A DNA stretch of 64,000 nt, taken from positions 18,542,306-18,606,305 of the forward strand of contig NC_135567.1 of assembly GCF_964340395.1 (NCBI RefSeq), read 5' to 3'. This DNA is from Glandiceps talaboti (Eukaryota; Hemichordata; Enteropneusta; Spengelidae). Positions within the stretch are counted from its first letter, which is position 1. Each line of letters opens with the position of its first letter. Shown here in pieces: positions 41,580 through 55,052 of the stretch. The position numbers and the translations under genes are program-made. The notes below the pieces were generated by a model that was not told where the DNA came from, searched no databases, and saw nothing but the letters and a program-made list of their open reading frames with translations.

Positions 41580-44500
41580 AAAAAATACCAGACAAATTGA
41601 CAACTTTCAGTTATAGTTTTCTTACATTTTCTAGGGGCTTGCTTAGATTGTATATTAGTGAATTCCCTCCAAATGTATTTTTATTTTGTTGCAAAAAGTT
41701 ATGAAATTAGTATTTTAATTGAGAAGAGAAGCACAAAATCGAAAATTGCTATTTATGAAATTTGAAACTATAAATCCGAATCTTAAACTTTAAATACAGA
41801 TTGTTGTCAGTTTATATACAATTTCAGGAAAATTACAAAAGTCGACGTAAATGTACGGGCAACTGAGGACATTGAAAGTATGAGAGCTATCACTAGTCCT
41901 TCGCTTGTCCTTGTCCATTAAACTGTCTCTCGTGCCTTTAATGACGTCAGCTTTGTCGCCGACACGTCCACTCCGTGCGAACATTTTGTGGAACAAATAA
42001 ATAAAGCATCAGCATTCCCTCGACGAGAAAGATTCTAACCAAGAAAGTGTTCTATTTTGATTTGGTCAGCATTTTTGTCGTTATAGTGGTAAGATTCAAG
42101 GGTTAGGGGTTTTCACAATTTAGTCTAAATACAGCACAAATATGAGAAGTTGCTAAAATCTTTCTTTTAGGCCTACTTATAATTATTGTCACTACCACTT
42201 TGTTTACAAATCTCACAGCAGATCATTGAGAAAAGCTCCGAAATTTTAAATGTTCCATTTTGACCTGTGTGTGGGTGGGGTTTTTTTTCTGAAAGGGTAG
42301 AAATGGTCACATACAAGTGTTTAAGTCGAAACTTTTCCTTTTCTTGAAGGTGTGGTCGCCACTGAGAAATTAAACGACCTATTGTTGGGAAGATTTATAC
42401 CGAAGAAGACCAGTGACCGACAAGCCAGAAAAAGGCGGTAAAGAACAAAAACATTTCAAGCAAAGATAATATTGATTCTTTATTCAGCCAAAACAAGAGG
42501 TCGTCTACTTCTAAACACTTCGAATACACATTGTTGTCCATGTGACGGACAGAATTCCTAAAGACTGGATCGATTTCACGACCTATCTGTTCTTGTCGTC
42601 TGCACTTTGATTTCCCGCCGACAAATTTTCAGATACTTTGCAAATAATTTATAGTTTGCTGAAAATATCAGCCCTACCGATCACATCGGAATAACAAATA
42701 AGTAAAAGCCAACCTTATTTCCACTTCTTAATTTTGTAAGAATGAAATATTTTGGTGTTTTTTTCGTGAAAGCAAAACTTGGTTATTGTTAAATTGTGAA
42801 AAGACAATAAATTATAGGGTTTATTAATGTACGTACATCGGTAAGATCGATTTTTGCAGACAATACCCAGTTACCATAAATAATGAATGGATGGAAAGTT
42901 ACAATTAACAAAGAAAAACAAAAGAAAACCAAGTACATTGTGAAAACACTGGGAAACAATCGTAAAACTGGAGAGAGAGACAAAATCACAATGAGTGAAA
43001 ACAATACTAAGCACACATAAAAAATTCACCAAATTTGCCATATTGAGGAATTGTTAACTTTCCAATACATGTAGCATTGCTGGACTCTTGGCGACAATAC
43101 ATAGAAACGTTAAGCATTTACACGGGTGCCGTTATCAACAAAGTAAAACAAACTCACATTGTCCAAGCTGTACAAATGGTAAAATCAAAAAAATGAAAAA
43201 CATATGCATTCAAACAATACTGGCTTAGCAGACTTAAAAGTTATAATAAATTTTGTTAAAAGGCCTGGAATTTAAAGCAGTTCAAAAATACCAGCAATAA
43301 TGACAAAAATATTCAAAATCTTAGTAACAATACAAGACAAAGTCCAACAAACACAATGCAACGATTTTTTGAACAAAATAGAAAATATGGTACGATTATA
43401 ATTGAGTACAAAAAACCAGACGATAATATTCACCGCAATAGTACTGGTCCACTTTCCCTACAAGGTGATACAAAGTACCATTTGGTATCCATGCTTTCCT
43501 TATATAGTATTATGTGGCGCCAATTTGATGTATTTGAGTAAACTGTAGCAAACATTGTATCTATAATAATATTATTTTTTCTGAGAAAGATTGTGGTTCC
43601 ATTCGCAAATGTACACTTGAAATGCAAACAAGAAAAAAAAATGATACAGATTCTTTTCTGACTTCCTTTCATTTTTAGGATAGTGCAGTTGTGTTATATA
43701 AATCCAACTACATGCCTTATTAGGGACGTTTTTCACATTTGTAATTATAGTTCTTTGATTGCACTCAGAAAATGTACCAAATTATACCATCATTGGTGGT
43801 ATTTAATTTTAGGTGTACTTGTAGGTATGAAAAATGGCGCCAATTTGACCTGGAGTGTAAATATAGCACAACGATTACAAGCGATTCATTCAAGAAATAT
43901 CAAATCTCACGACAATTCGAGGCAAATTGTATATTAACTTTTATTCCCGAAAAATCACCCCTTAGGTCCTCTGTTGACTCTTATCCTACAAGATACTGTG
44001 GGGTCCCGCTATACACATGGGAGAAACGCACCAGATTCTTCAGCGTCAAAAGTAATATGGACAAATTGTTTTAGTTTGCATAACATTTTTGCGTTTATAT
44101 CGTTCCGTATTGACCACGATCATAGAGAAGGAATATTTCTTTAAGTCTGGTTCAAAATTATTTTAAAATTCGTCAAAAATAACAAAAAAATGAGAATGTT
44201 CACTTTTACTCAAAATGCTGTACAATGCATGTAGTTGGAGGTTTGGCGGGAAAGTGATTTTATGTGAAGGACGTCATAGGCGTACATTCTTACAATAGGG
44301 ATTCAGTTTCTTGTTATAACGAACAAAACTAAAATCGATAATTATCCAGCTACAGTTTGTGGTTTGTAATAAGACTAATTACATAGCAACTAACGTGTCT
44401 TGTTGTGTATGTTTACTTTCACAAAATGTCAATAATGGCGGACAGTTTGGCTGCACATGGTGACTTCGTCTTTACGAGATTTCTTCAGTTACTAGTAAAC

Positions 44501-45310
44501 TGATCATTTATTAACTACAAATTTTGCACGAATCCATTGACAACATAACTTTTAATGGAATCCCTCCAAAATTAATCAAGGAAGAGAAAAAAATTGTTCA
44601 AAAACGAAATTTTGTGTCATTATTTTAGCGTTACTTGTACTGCATGGGATAGACGAACAAACCTGATATTTAGTAGTTATGAGGCATGATGGACTACTTG
44701 ATGGATAATATGGAGTGTTTGTGGTAGCAATCAAATACCAAATAAGAAATAAAGCCATCCATGTCTCTCTTTTGCATGTTAATAACAATTTATTAAATGT
44801 TTTAGAAATTACACGACCTATCATTAAGGTACTAAACTGTGACACAGAGCAAGGCACGGAATCATCAACTCATAATCATGTAACTAAATTGTCAATGTGT
44901 TTCAATCTATTATAAGGGCACAAAATCAAACATTGTAAATCTTGGGACAGTTAGTAACGAAATAAATTTCATTTCTTTTATTTTTCAAGTTGCCTTTCCT
45001 GGCCAATGTTATTCATCAGTATTTTGACGATCAAGAGAATGTAACCTCAAGCTAGCGACGACATTGTTTTGATTGGCGTGCAAAAGTGAGTCAGACAACG
45101 CAAATAACGGGTCCTCTACATATTTTCAACACACTCGAAAAATTTGGCAACTTCCCCAGCACACCTCTTCAACAAATGCGAACGACCACTCAAGATTTCT
45201 CGAACGAGCAAACGGCGAGAAGTGACTAAACCTTCGACAAGGAAGCTTAGCAGCTTCAAGGATAAACAAATACAGTCAACCTCTTCAGTGCTAGGTAAAT
45301 ATATTTTCGA
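41580..45310. other. Intergenic, no gene seen
   Basis: AT-rich. It holds a bipartite motif at 42595-42619, TTTGGCGGGAAA at 44242 and ATAATGGCGGACAG near 44430. Open frames up to 100 codons (for example 43683-44074) match nothing I know. Confidence 0.5.
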
Positions 45311-45312
45311 AC

Positions 45313-45540
45313 CGACATTTTTGACACAAAGTTGTGTCTTTTGTAAATTATTGGCACAATTTTACTGTATTTTAGATTCAAATGTTATGAACAAACCTAA
45401 ATAATGAATTGTTATCATTATTTTTTCAAGCAGAAAGTTTTGGCACAAGTTTGTGTTTTTTGTAAGTTTTTGGGTAGTTTTTAATGTATTTTAGATTCAA
45501 ATGACATGAACAAACCTAAATAACGGATTGATACCAAAAT
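45313..45540 (+). repeat. Two-copy direct repeat, ~119-bp period
   Basis: GACACAAAGTTGTGTCTTTT...ATTTTAGATTCAAATGTTAT...ACAAACCTAAATAATG recurs as GGCACAAGTTTGTGTTTTTT...ATTTTAGATTCAAATGACAT...ACAAACCTAAATAACG. The copies are diverged but alignable throughout. Confidence 0.85.
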
Positions 45541-45544
45541 TTTG

Positions 45545-47110
45545 ATGCTAAATGATGTAATATCTTCTAAAGTATGTAACTATTTTGGTTACAAACACTG
45601 TCCTTACATCGGTCAGCCATACGGGCTTTAAAGACTTTCTCGAGGGTAATGATTATTACTGTTACGGAACAAAAGTGAACAAAAGAAAGAATAAATCATT
45701 AAAAAAAAGTCCTTTGATCTGCTCCGTCAATTCATCTGCAAAGTTCACATAAAATCAACTACCTGACACAAAATGACGAGGAGATCATCACTTTGACAGA
45801 AGCATGTAAGCAAGGAAAATGTTTGACTATTTCTGACATTGTGTTTTCTTGTTAACTACGTCGCAAATTATAAGTTGCAAAATCTGTCTTTTTGTTACCA
45901 CTAATTTACTGCCCAAACAAAATTCGCCCATTTTTCGAATCTGAGAGAATCTCATTATTTTACGGTATATTTTTTTAGAAAATGTACATAGCTATGAAGA
46001 CATGTCATATTATATTGTTTGCTGTCAAAGCGAGTTTGGAAAAAATCCGCATAATTTTCTGAAAATGTCAAGAACAATTCGACGTTAAGTTGTACAAATG
46101 TTTCATAGCTATATATCGTCAAAGTTATTTTGTCAAAAATTTGCATATTTTATTTTATTTTAACAATTCGACTATATTTTAGATCGAATTCGTAGAAAAA
46201 GTGCATATCTATCAATCTGTGGCAAAATGTAAGTTTATCGTGAAAGTTATTTTGACCAATTTTCGCGATTTTTTAAATCCTGTTTATAACAATTTGACTT
46301 TGTATTCGTCAATATTCATACCAATAGTCCATACTCGTGAATTCACATCAAAGTGTTGATTTATCACCAACAAGATTTTGAATAAGAATTGCACATTTTC
46401 TCTTACTTGTTATCAGAATGCAACTTTATTTAAAGACCATATTTCTTGAAAATAATAGTCAAAATTCATGAATTCGCATCAAAATATTGGTTTACAGAAA
46501 TGATATATGCACAGAATACCATAAATAAGGACATGAGATGAGTATCGGTTACGTTCGTCTGCGGCGGTCTAAGCGTTAGAGTCAAAGCAGACGACAATTT
46601 ATATGTTCAAAATGAACACTTTTACATGAATCTACCAGATTGTATTACAACAAACCTACAACATTGAAATCAGCGACATGATATATATTATTTTACAACA
46701 ATTTGGCAAGGTATGAGAGTTCTTTGCATCATAATTGAAGACTCTTAGTCTCACACTGTACAGTAAGTTGGCACTGTTACCAGTAACACGTATAACAGAA
46801 AACACGATTATGTAACTAAAAATCATTTTATGTTTGTAATAAAAATTATATTTAATTATAATTATGCAATGGTAACGATTTATTACAGTATGGTTGTGTA
46901 TCAGTTTGTGTATGTTATACTGGTTCTTTACCTATTAAAATATATATTATCGTGGAGGAAATGGTGGCCACACATTTGGAGAAGGGTGGTGTAATCTTTA
47001 GAAAGTGACATATCTTCCAAATATTGGCGGATTTCAGGAAAGGTGTAGGATTTATGATAGCTTACGTTAGTTAGTTTTTGTTCCATCAAATACTCGAAAG
47101 AAAGGACATA
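45545..47110. other. Intergenic, AT-rich, vague internal repetition
   Basis: Blocks around 45960-46490 look like decayed tandem units (AAAGTTATTTTG, TTTGCATATTTT, AACAATTCGACT), too diverged to delimit. An inverted pair TTCGTCTGC (46554) and GCAGACGAC (46587) lies here. Confidence 0.4.
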
Positions 47111-47114
47111 GATG

Positions 47115-47300
47115 ATGGTGGTGGTGGTGGTGGTGGTGGTGACGATGATTACAAGATTAATTGAAAGAGATGTACAAAACTCTTGTTGATTGGGTTGATG
47201 CAGAAGATGACGAAGACGTAAGACCAGGAAGACATGGAAACAGGGAGACAACGACACTCTGATAAGCAAAAACCGCGAAGACGGGGAAAGAAGATGGATT

Positions 47301-47398
<98 letters not shown>

Positions 47399-47568
47399 GA
47401 GAGACTAGGCAGGCAGGCAGACAGGTAGATAGACAGACCCTCAGACTGGGTTGGTGCAAAAGACATGGTTGCAGACACAGAGAGATACAGAGGAAAACAT
47501 TGACACAGACAGACGGACATACATACATACATACATACATACATACATACATACATACATACATACAT

Positions 47569-47623
<55 letters not shown>

Positions 47624-47640
47624 AACAAACAAACAGACAG
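47115..47640. repeat. Microsatellite cluster (GGT)n, (GA)n, (CATA)n, (CAGA)n
   Basis: GGT repeat at 47115-47141, GA repeat at about 47306-47404, then CAGG/CAGA units, then CATA (about 47518-47571) and CAGA/CAAA (47572-47640). Open frames on both strands are artefacts. Confidence 0.96.
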
Positions 47641-47649
47641 GGGCGAGAC

Positions 47650-50080
47650 TTATTTACATCTATGGTGTGAGGAAAATAACAGAAAAACAGGTAGTCAAAG
47701 TGCAAATGAAGAGAATATTGAAGTGCAAATAAATTAAAGGCAAGGAGAAGACAGATTAGTGGAAAAATATTATACTTCTGACCTTTATAATGTAACCTAC
47801 TTTGTTTCCAGCCTGTCTAAAAATTAACAGGTTCATAAAAATCGAATGAACTAGTTTTGTAATCGTTTGTAAAATAATCAGGTTGTTTCTGACACGAATA
47901 GTCTTAACAGTATCAAAGTCTACGTAGACAATCGGACCCTGCTGTTACGTTTACTGGGACACGTGTTTTGAGCTGTAATTTAGTGTAGTCGGCGTGGTTT
48001 ACCCGGGTATTCTCGTCTTGTGATGATCAGCAAAGACATTACACAGTGATTTATGTGAGCGGCCCAGTGTTTCATCTGCTCGGATAAGCCGGGGTAGTTG
48101 TAATACGACGCTTTTACTACACAAAAGTATATTACCACTAAATAACGTCAAACTACCCCGAGATACGATCTAATACCAGAAATGTCAAATACGTGGTAGG
48201 AAGAGTTCGTTGTTCAAAGAAATCTCTACAAATGGGGTTTCGATAGACCAGATTAGATACAGTAGGCTGAATTTCACGTACACTTTCAAATCATTGGCTG
48301 AGTACTAGTTAAGCTGGTATGATATATTGCAAACTGTAGTTTACTGTAAACGGTTAACCCATGGCCACATTATTAGTTAAAACGAATACGCTGGACTCCA
48401 ACGTCAAAGTGTACAAATCGACTATATATTTACGTACGTATGTACGTATGCAATGTATTGACTTATTCAGTCGAGAACACCTCTCCTAGAAGAATGTACT
48501 TTGGGTTGAAAATTAAAAAATGAACTTTTTTTCTGATTTCTGTTTGATCTGACAAGGTTACCAAAACATGATACACGGCTCTTCTCTCTATGAAATTTCA
48601 ATAGAAAAGACCAAATATACCACCCCTCTTTCTGATCGACTCAACTCTAGAGTTCCCGCCAAATATATTATGTTGGGTTTATCAATACGGAAGGAATGAC
48701 CGACAATGTTCATTTGAAAATTGTTTCAGATCAGTCAAATTAATATCTTAACGTTATGATTAGTTTGGTATATTATTACAGAATCGTATGTGTTTATATT
48801 TACCAAAATAAATTGGAAAAACAGTTTCTTAAATGTTGGCATTATAGACAGATTTTTTGGCATGCAATGCACCAGAAGACTCGATGTTAAATGAGATACT
48901 AAACATTGTGTGTAATCTTAAACAAGGACTCATTCTATTGGACGGTTCGACATAAGACCAACACGCGAACTTTTCATGCTTGAAAAATCCTCCTGTATTA
49001 AATAACGTTATATCTTCACTTGCTATCTGTTAGCTGTATAAAGTACCCCAGACTGCTTTACTGGCTTGTTTTCATACTAGGGTAGGAAGAAAAAACTGAT
49101 ATGGTATACAGTTTATCTAGCTTCATTCAACCGATTATCTATTCCCGATTTTTCAAAGTCTAGAATTCAATGAGCTGACACTTACATTATCGCAAAAACT
49201 CTTACAGATGTCGGACACAGTAAGGGTCTTGAGTAACAGTCAGATTATTTTATCAGTTTTAATCTGTCATTTTATACAACTCCAGATCTCAATACTCTGC
49301 CATTACTACCAAATAAAACCATATTCGTGGTCCTCGTCTACGTTTCCTCATGAAGAAAAAACTTTACTTAAAAATACTGTTCATGTTGAAACTAAGAGCT
49401 AATCGCAATGTCTTTGTTCTTGTGTATTATGTTTCTTTTTTCTAACCCGACCTGAGGACTTTTACAGTCTCTAACTGTGAGACTAGCAAAATAATATGTT
49501 ATCATAACCACTACATCACAAGTACACGTGAATAAATAATGTCAAAAAAAAGTTAACTCAATAAACACTTGAAGTACTTCATTCAGATAAATTTTCTCTC
49601 AAAATAACTAAAAATATGGCACACGAGAAAACTGTTTTGTGTTTGCCAGATGAGAAAGCAATTCAAGACGAGTCTCCGAAATGCGTTTTTCCGTGGCGGT
49701 ACAACTGCTGTCCTTGTCACTCCAAATGCTTTGAGAAAAGGTGGGCATCTTCTGTTCGTAATAAAAATGTGTTCTCAACACACATGATAGCAAAATCAAT
49801 AACAAGTGCATGATCAAACATAATCAATAAAACCTAAGTTGGATATTGTGTTTGAAACACATTCGCGTTGGTTTATCATGTCAAAATACCAACTGAAAAA
49901 AATACAACTTTCACAACGTTCCCCTTTCTGTTCAAAGTCAGTGTCGTTCAGTTCACCGATTCTTGAAAACTACCACGAATTGTTTCAAATTACAATATTT
50001 CAAAACATAACGGTATCAGGAAACAAAAAATCCTGGTGAAACTTTATACAGTATGAATATTGTTATTTTTTTCTTACAAA
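47650..50080. other. 3' flank of Hox gene A, no other gene seen
   Basis: Unique sequence immediately downstream of the gene A stop codon. A GC-richer block at about 47930-48190 with ACACGTGT and GTGATTTATG (Cdx/posterior Hox-type) may be regulatory. GTTCCCGCCAAAT lies at 48652. No clear polyadenylation signal was identified by eye, so the 3' end of the transcript is undetermined. Confidence 0.45.
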
Positions 50081-50385
50081 TCAGGGAAGTGTATGTGGTG
50101 CATTTGCTTGTTGTTCTTGTTGTTTGCGTTCATTTTCTTCTCGGAGTCGCATTTTCTTTAATTTCATTCGTCGATTTTGAAACCAGATTTTCACCTGCCT
50201 TTCAGTGAGGTTTAATGCCCTGGCAATGTCCGTCCTACGATCTCTAGTCAGATACATATTATATAGGAACTCCTTTTCTAATTCTAGTGTTTGGTATTTC
50301 GTGTACGGTTTCCTCTTCTTTCTGTTTCGTGTTGGTTGTTGGCCACCGATCCATACATAGTTGGAGCTACTCGTTGGCGTCGTTT
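50081..50385 (-). CDS. Posterior (Abd-B class) Hox gene A, exon 2 with homeobox
   Basis: This exon encodes residues 128-228 of a homeodomain transcription factor acting in the nucleus, in anterior-posterior patterning by family knowledge. The acceptor is a T-rich tract ending TTTTTTTCAG (last G at 50386). The homeodomain is residues 148-207: [14 protein letters not shown] in helix 1, [19 protein letters not shown] through the loop and helix 2, and [19 protein letters not shown] in helix 3, with W48, F49, Q50 and N51 intact. W139, eight residues before the homeodomain (NYVWIGG), may be the Pbx/Exd-contact tryptophan typical of Hox9/10-type proteins. A basic, Glu/Gln-rich tail of 21 residues ends in TGA. 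The sequence fits deuterostome PG9-12 far better than fly Abd-B or lophotrochozoan Post1/Post2. Which paralogue (Hox10, 11, 12 or 11/13a) needs a tree. Confidence 0.96.
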
Positions 50386-53300
50386 CTGAAAAAAATAATA
50401 ATAAAAAGTGACTTTTTTGCTATAAATACCGGAATGGTTTTAAAAGTGCGACATTATGACCCAATCTTAGGCAGATGCGTTGATCCTTAACCCGACATGG
50501 GCTGTGGCCGACCCTATTCCTACTGTAAAAGTATCTCTCAGCCAAATTTGTCTTTAAAACAAATTCATCATTTTATAGTATTATTGCCCGCCTTAAAATA
50601 ATTTTTCTACTGAAATTCAATAAATACAGTTGTTAATTTTTAATCATTGTCAAAGTTAAGATTTCAAAAATTATTTTGAAACAAAATGCTGTTATAATCG
50701 AATATGTTGTGTTTTTGTCTAAAAATAAAACTATATACTGGGGGTCGCGTTTGACAGAAGCCATTTTACATCCTTATACATTTCTGTTATAAATATATCG
50801 AAACGGATAAAAAGACCACTTTTTCGAAAACATGTTGGTTTTTTGGGGGAGGGGGGGGGTTGTAGTGCTGTGAGAAAACTGAGAAGAAATTGCTTACAAA
50901 TAGACCTAGTCTGAGTATGACCGATGAAGTGGCTTTTCCGCTATTGTACATTTCACTGCATGCAGTAGAAAGAGTTGCAGACGATTTTGACGCTTTCCTC
51001 TGTCCCGCTCAAATTTCTCTCGTCAAAATTGTAAATTTCTGTGACTTTTTGAGTCCGCACTCGAATTTTGGACAAGAACGCTCTTAAATTTCAAATATTG
51101 AAATACAGCAATATCTAGAGATATTCAAATGTTACAATATGTTCAGAAAAAAAACTAAGGGGAAATCTACACGGTAAGCTTTTGATCGTGTACATGTATA
51201 TGTAATGTGTGTTTACCCGCCGAATTACCGGAATATAGCTTTTGGGCTGTCGTCAGAAATTTTGCAAACTATGGAAAAGATACCCAAACAACTCACAGAC
51301 GAACAGTGTGTCTCTACTGTATATTTTCACTTTTAGAGTATTATGTTAGATTTTGGAACGGTTTCTTATGCAAAATCTACCGCGGAATCTTTTCTGTTTT
51401 TTGTTCCCACATAGACCTATTTTATTTGTTGTAATAATTGAAAAATGTGTAAGAACTATTTCCATATATAGTGATATAAGTTTTGTGTTCACTGTCGTCA
51501 GAATGTGAGGCCTGTCGTCAGAAAGTCATATAACGAAAATATATCACGAACAGTTCACGGGTGAACAAGGTGTCCCTACTTTCCTATTTTCATTTCGGAA
51601 ATGTCGATTGCGCGATAAGAAACCTCTACATTTTTCACAACACTAGAATTATTTCAATTCCCTCTCTAATTTCTTAACGAAATGGAACCAATAAATTATC
51701 ACGAGACACAACGAGAATTGACGACAAGTCACAACGGGGGCACTAGCATTTCTGTCTGCCCGACATAGTTTCCGCTCGCAAGATCGAAGAGTGCCAATGG
51801 ATACCTTTGAAATAGCATCACAGCATGTTTCTGTAAACCCTATTTTCTCAAAAATCTTTATCGCTTTGCCATCGCGAACAAGTCAAAATTCTCCATATTT
51901 TGAGCTGGTTCTCAACACTATAATTATTTTAACGCTTAGTGTTTAGGCAACCGTGTTTTACTTCGGGTCGGCAGACTAAAACCGTGGCACTTAGCTGAGT
52001 CAGTCGCATGTTGACCTAATCGGCCGGTACTACAACAAAATCCTGGTAAATATACTGTATGAATACGTAATTGTATGCGAGTCTAGTGACCGAAACAAGA
52101 TAAAAATACCCCTAGTAATTCCCAAAATACTATTTTTACAAAACAATATATGATATTTCAGTTTCACATAATAATATCAAAATACATGTTCCGTTTTCTC
52201 TCAACACGACAGCGTAACCCTGACAGGCAACCAGTTGACAATTACTAGTAATTCATTTTTTTTCTGAACAGAGAACAAACGTTGATAAAAATCGCCGAAG
52301 AATATCACAACATCATCACAAAGACTTGTGACATCACTCCAGCGTTATACTCTAACTATAAATTATTTTAGAGAAAATTTATTGAAAGTGATCGGCTTGT
52401 CCTTGATCAGTGAGAAGATCAAAGAGACCGCCGTAATGTAGAATCGCCAAGATGTTCGCAGACGACAACCGGGTTCCCGCGTTACAATATGTTCTCAGTT
52501 CTGTTCCCCGTTTCAAACAAAAGAGTGTTATTATTTCTATAAAAATGACAGCGGTTTTAAAATGAGCGACACAGTCTCCCCTTTTAGAAACTATTACATA
52601 AATTTATATTTGATGGAAAGCCGAACGGTCGTTGTAACGAGTCGTCTTGTCGAATCAATATTTAGATGATGGTTCTCGGGACAATTTCAATCATATGACA
52701 ACGTCTAGGGGAGATATACGATGAAAACCACATAAACTAGGGACTGTGTGTAATATTTTGGCACCTTGGGTTTTGTGGACAAAATTGATAATAATATGAC
52801 TCATTTTTGGACGGTACAGCGAAAAAACAAAACATATTCCGGTTGTAAGTTTAATCCTTTCTTAGCAAATAGTCCTCCCAATAAAATTGTAAGACGGCAT
52901 TTTGGATACATGTCGGTCAAGTTAATGGACCCATTGGGTTGCAACGATTACACGTATTCTGTGATCGGTGTAAAATGCTGAACATGTAATGGTACATACA
53001 CAGCGTTCGTTCTATGGTACAGTGAGAGTGAATGTATAAACGAACGGTTAACTCTTACTCTCCATTGAGGACACCATACTACATGTCGTCAGAAAGCCAG
53101 GACAGGTGTTATAAAATGTCGCAACCTATTACTCAAAACAATGTCCGTGTTTTTAATTTTCACTACATTATTCTAACGTCCCTGCATAAAACCAAAAAAG
53201 CAGCAATACGAGGAGATATATCGATATTCCGTTATCGTTTTTAAGTATAGGCCAGTGATGAGGACATACGGATGGGGACGTATTTTACGATGCCACAAAT

Positions 53301-53593
53301 TCGGAGTTCCCTCGTGGATTGACAACTAACGTACCGTTATACTGCAAATTTAAAGGCGGCATTAAAGAAACAGACAACATACTGACTTTGTTGTTGTCGT
53401 CGCTCAGAAGATATATTCTGCAAAAATATTACATACGCAACTTTTGTTGAAATATTTAGACCAAAATACTTCTAAAGAATTGGAAGAATCGATCTAGACA
53501 AAAATTTAGCTCCAGTGGTGACATTTTTTTTAATTGAAGGGAAATTTGAGGATAGTGACCGGCAGACGATAAAATGTGTTTTTGAAGACTTAC
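50386..53593 (-). other. Intron of Hox gene A (3.2 kb)
   Basis: Bounded by GTAAGT (donor, 53593-53588) and TTTCAG (acceptor, 50391-50386). It interrupts the reading frame in phase 1, at the same relative place as the intron of gene B. It contains GCAGACGAY motifs at 50978, 52458 and 53562 and two diverged repeat units at 51249-51600. Small open frames inside it are not recognised. Confidence 0.93.
51215..51600 (+). repeat. Two diverged units of the GTCGTC repeat family
   Basis: GTCGTCAGAAA occurs at about 51249 and again at about 51509 (with a third GTCGTCAGAAT near 51494). The two main copies continue with ACAG...GAACA, then GTGTCTCTACT or GTGTCCCTACT, then TATTTTCA. The GTGTCCC-ACT...TTCA order matches the tandem units at 20336-20778, so this is the same family, here inside a Hox intron. 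Confidence 0.6.
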
Positions 53594-53975
53594 CTGTTGA
53601 GGTGGTTTGTTTTGGTGTGCTTTCTTGGGTCTGCGTTGGTTGCGTGACTGGATAATTTCTGCTAAAATCGCTCTGAACCATGGAACTACTGCTTAGAAGA
53701 CTGGAGTGGTTACTAAAGTAACTCGACGCATTGACATTCGCTGTATCATTCTGAACATGCCATGCCGAGTTATCGTTCGGATACCCACTCAAATTAGTGG
53801 TGTTGTTCGTGTGGTAGGGAAACCCACTCATAAAACCCACATAATTTGCACTGGATGGTAGGTTGTAAGAGTTATTACTACTCGCACCGTCGTAAAATGC
53901 TCCCAAGCTGTGAAACGGTTTTGTTGGCGGTGCTAACCCTTGAGGGGTAGCCATAGTTTGTGTGTTATACTGCAT
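53594..53975 (-). CDS. Posterior (Abd-B class) Hox gene A, exon 1
   Basis: The exon encodes residues 1-127 of gene A and joins in phase 1 to exon 2 (53594 to 50385), restoring one open frame of 228 codons plus stop. The first ATG after an in-frame upstream TAA is at 53975 (MQYNTQTMATPQGLAPP); a second ATG seven codons later (53954) is an alternative start. The frame is also open further upstream, but only from a TTG, which I reject. The region is rich in Ser, Asn and Tyr with Tyr/Phe-containing patches (FHSLGAFYD, YVGFMSGFPY, SSYFSNHSSLL), a low-complexity activation-type N-terminus usual for Hox proteins. There are no domains other than the homeodomain in exon 2. The short length (228 residues) is within the range of invertebrate Hox proteins. 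Confidence 0.9.
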
Positions 53976-54059
53976 ATCGGTCGAATTGTCGTCAACTTGC
54001 CCCACTGTTTTGGAGACTGGGCCAACCAAAGTCGAATTTTATGACAGCGAACTCTTCTC

Positions 54060-54110
54060 GGAGAAAAATGAATCTGAAGTTCTTCTGAGCTTACATATAT
54101 ATTAGCAAGT
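54060..54110 (-). promoter_or_regulatory. Possible core promoter of Hox gene A
   Basis: On the gene strand TATATATG begins at 54101 and an initiator-like TCAGATT lies 24-30 bases downstream (54077-54071), which would give a 5' leader of about 100 bases before the ATG at 53975. The spacing is slightly short, and AT-rich DNA produces such matches by chance. Confidence 0.25.
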
Positions 54111-55050
54111 ATGTGTAGCATACGAAGTCTCTGTTATCAGAAGTCTTGTGGTACTCTGGCACTGTACTGGTGAGATTGACGGTAACAACGACACCGTGTT
54201 ACGACACAAGGAAAAAATGTGCAAACTTGAAACGAGAATCGGTCTAATACTGGAGTGACTGCATGAGTTTATGGCAAATATGAGGGTTCCCACTCGTACA
54301 ACTAGCTCTGTACGCAGAGGATGTATGCATACAGAGGTGGCGTCAAGGCCATTCCGTGCCCACAAAAACACTCACCGACAGACCACGTGAACAACTCTAA
54401 ACCAATCAACGTGGAGAGAGCGAAACCAGTCCTTGAAATGAGTGAATTTGACAGAAATGCCAACACGTGTGATACGAGAAAACCAAATTGCACCTCCTTT
54501 CATAAATTTGTCAAAGAATATTAATTCATGCCCAACAAACATTTTGCGATTTTCGACAGAGGGGGAAAAAAATATCGCTTTCGCTGCAGAAGAATCGGAG
54601 GTTGAAAGATGCGATGACACATTGTCGGCAGAAATCAAACGAGAGATTTTATGTCTCCTATGGGTTTTGCTGCAATCTATGCTAAACATAGAAAATGTAG
54701 GCCGATAACTAACAGTATTACCCTTCGGAGATCATTTCAGTCAAACATTTCACAGAATATTTGAATGACTTTGAGATTTTTTGTGATTTTGGTAATAAAG
54801 AGACTGGTGACTGTAGAGCTGCGACCGTCTGGAAGGGAATGACCTGGTCGGGCATTTTATTGCAGTATTAAACAGAGAGGAAACGATCGTCCTAACTCGC
54901 CTATAGTAGAATACTAACCCTGTGTAACATTACTGAAACGCAGTCACTAGAACAACAACAACACAAAAGCTAGTTCTCAATATAATATTTGATATTTCTC
55001 GCAATTATCCGTGTTTTGGTGTACTTTTATGCTTTCTGTCGGATAAACAA
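54111..55050. other. 5' flank of Hox gene A, GC-richer unique sequence
   Basis: Unique, moderately GC-rich DNA upstream of gene A, with many short open frames on both strands (54102-54708) that match nothing I recognise. It probably holds promoter-proximal regulatory sequence. No repeat seen. Confidence 0.4.
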
Positions 55051-55052
55051 AA

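Noticed and set aside
45960-46490. Apparent tandem units with AAAGTTATTTTG and AACAATTCGACT
   Set aside because: Too diverged and too AT-rich to delimit units by eye; may be chance similarity.
53976-54029. Extension of gene A exon 1 to a start at 54029
   Set aside because: The codon there is TTG, not ATG, and a TAA lies in frame just upstream; the first real ATG is at 53975.
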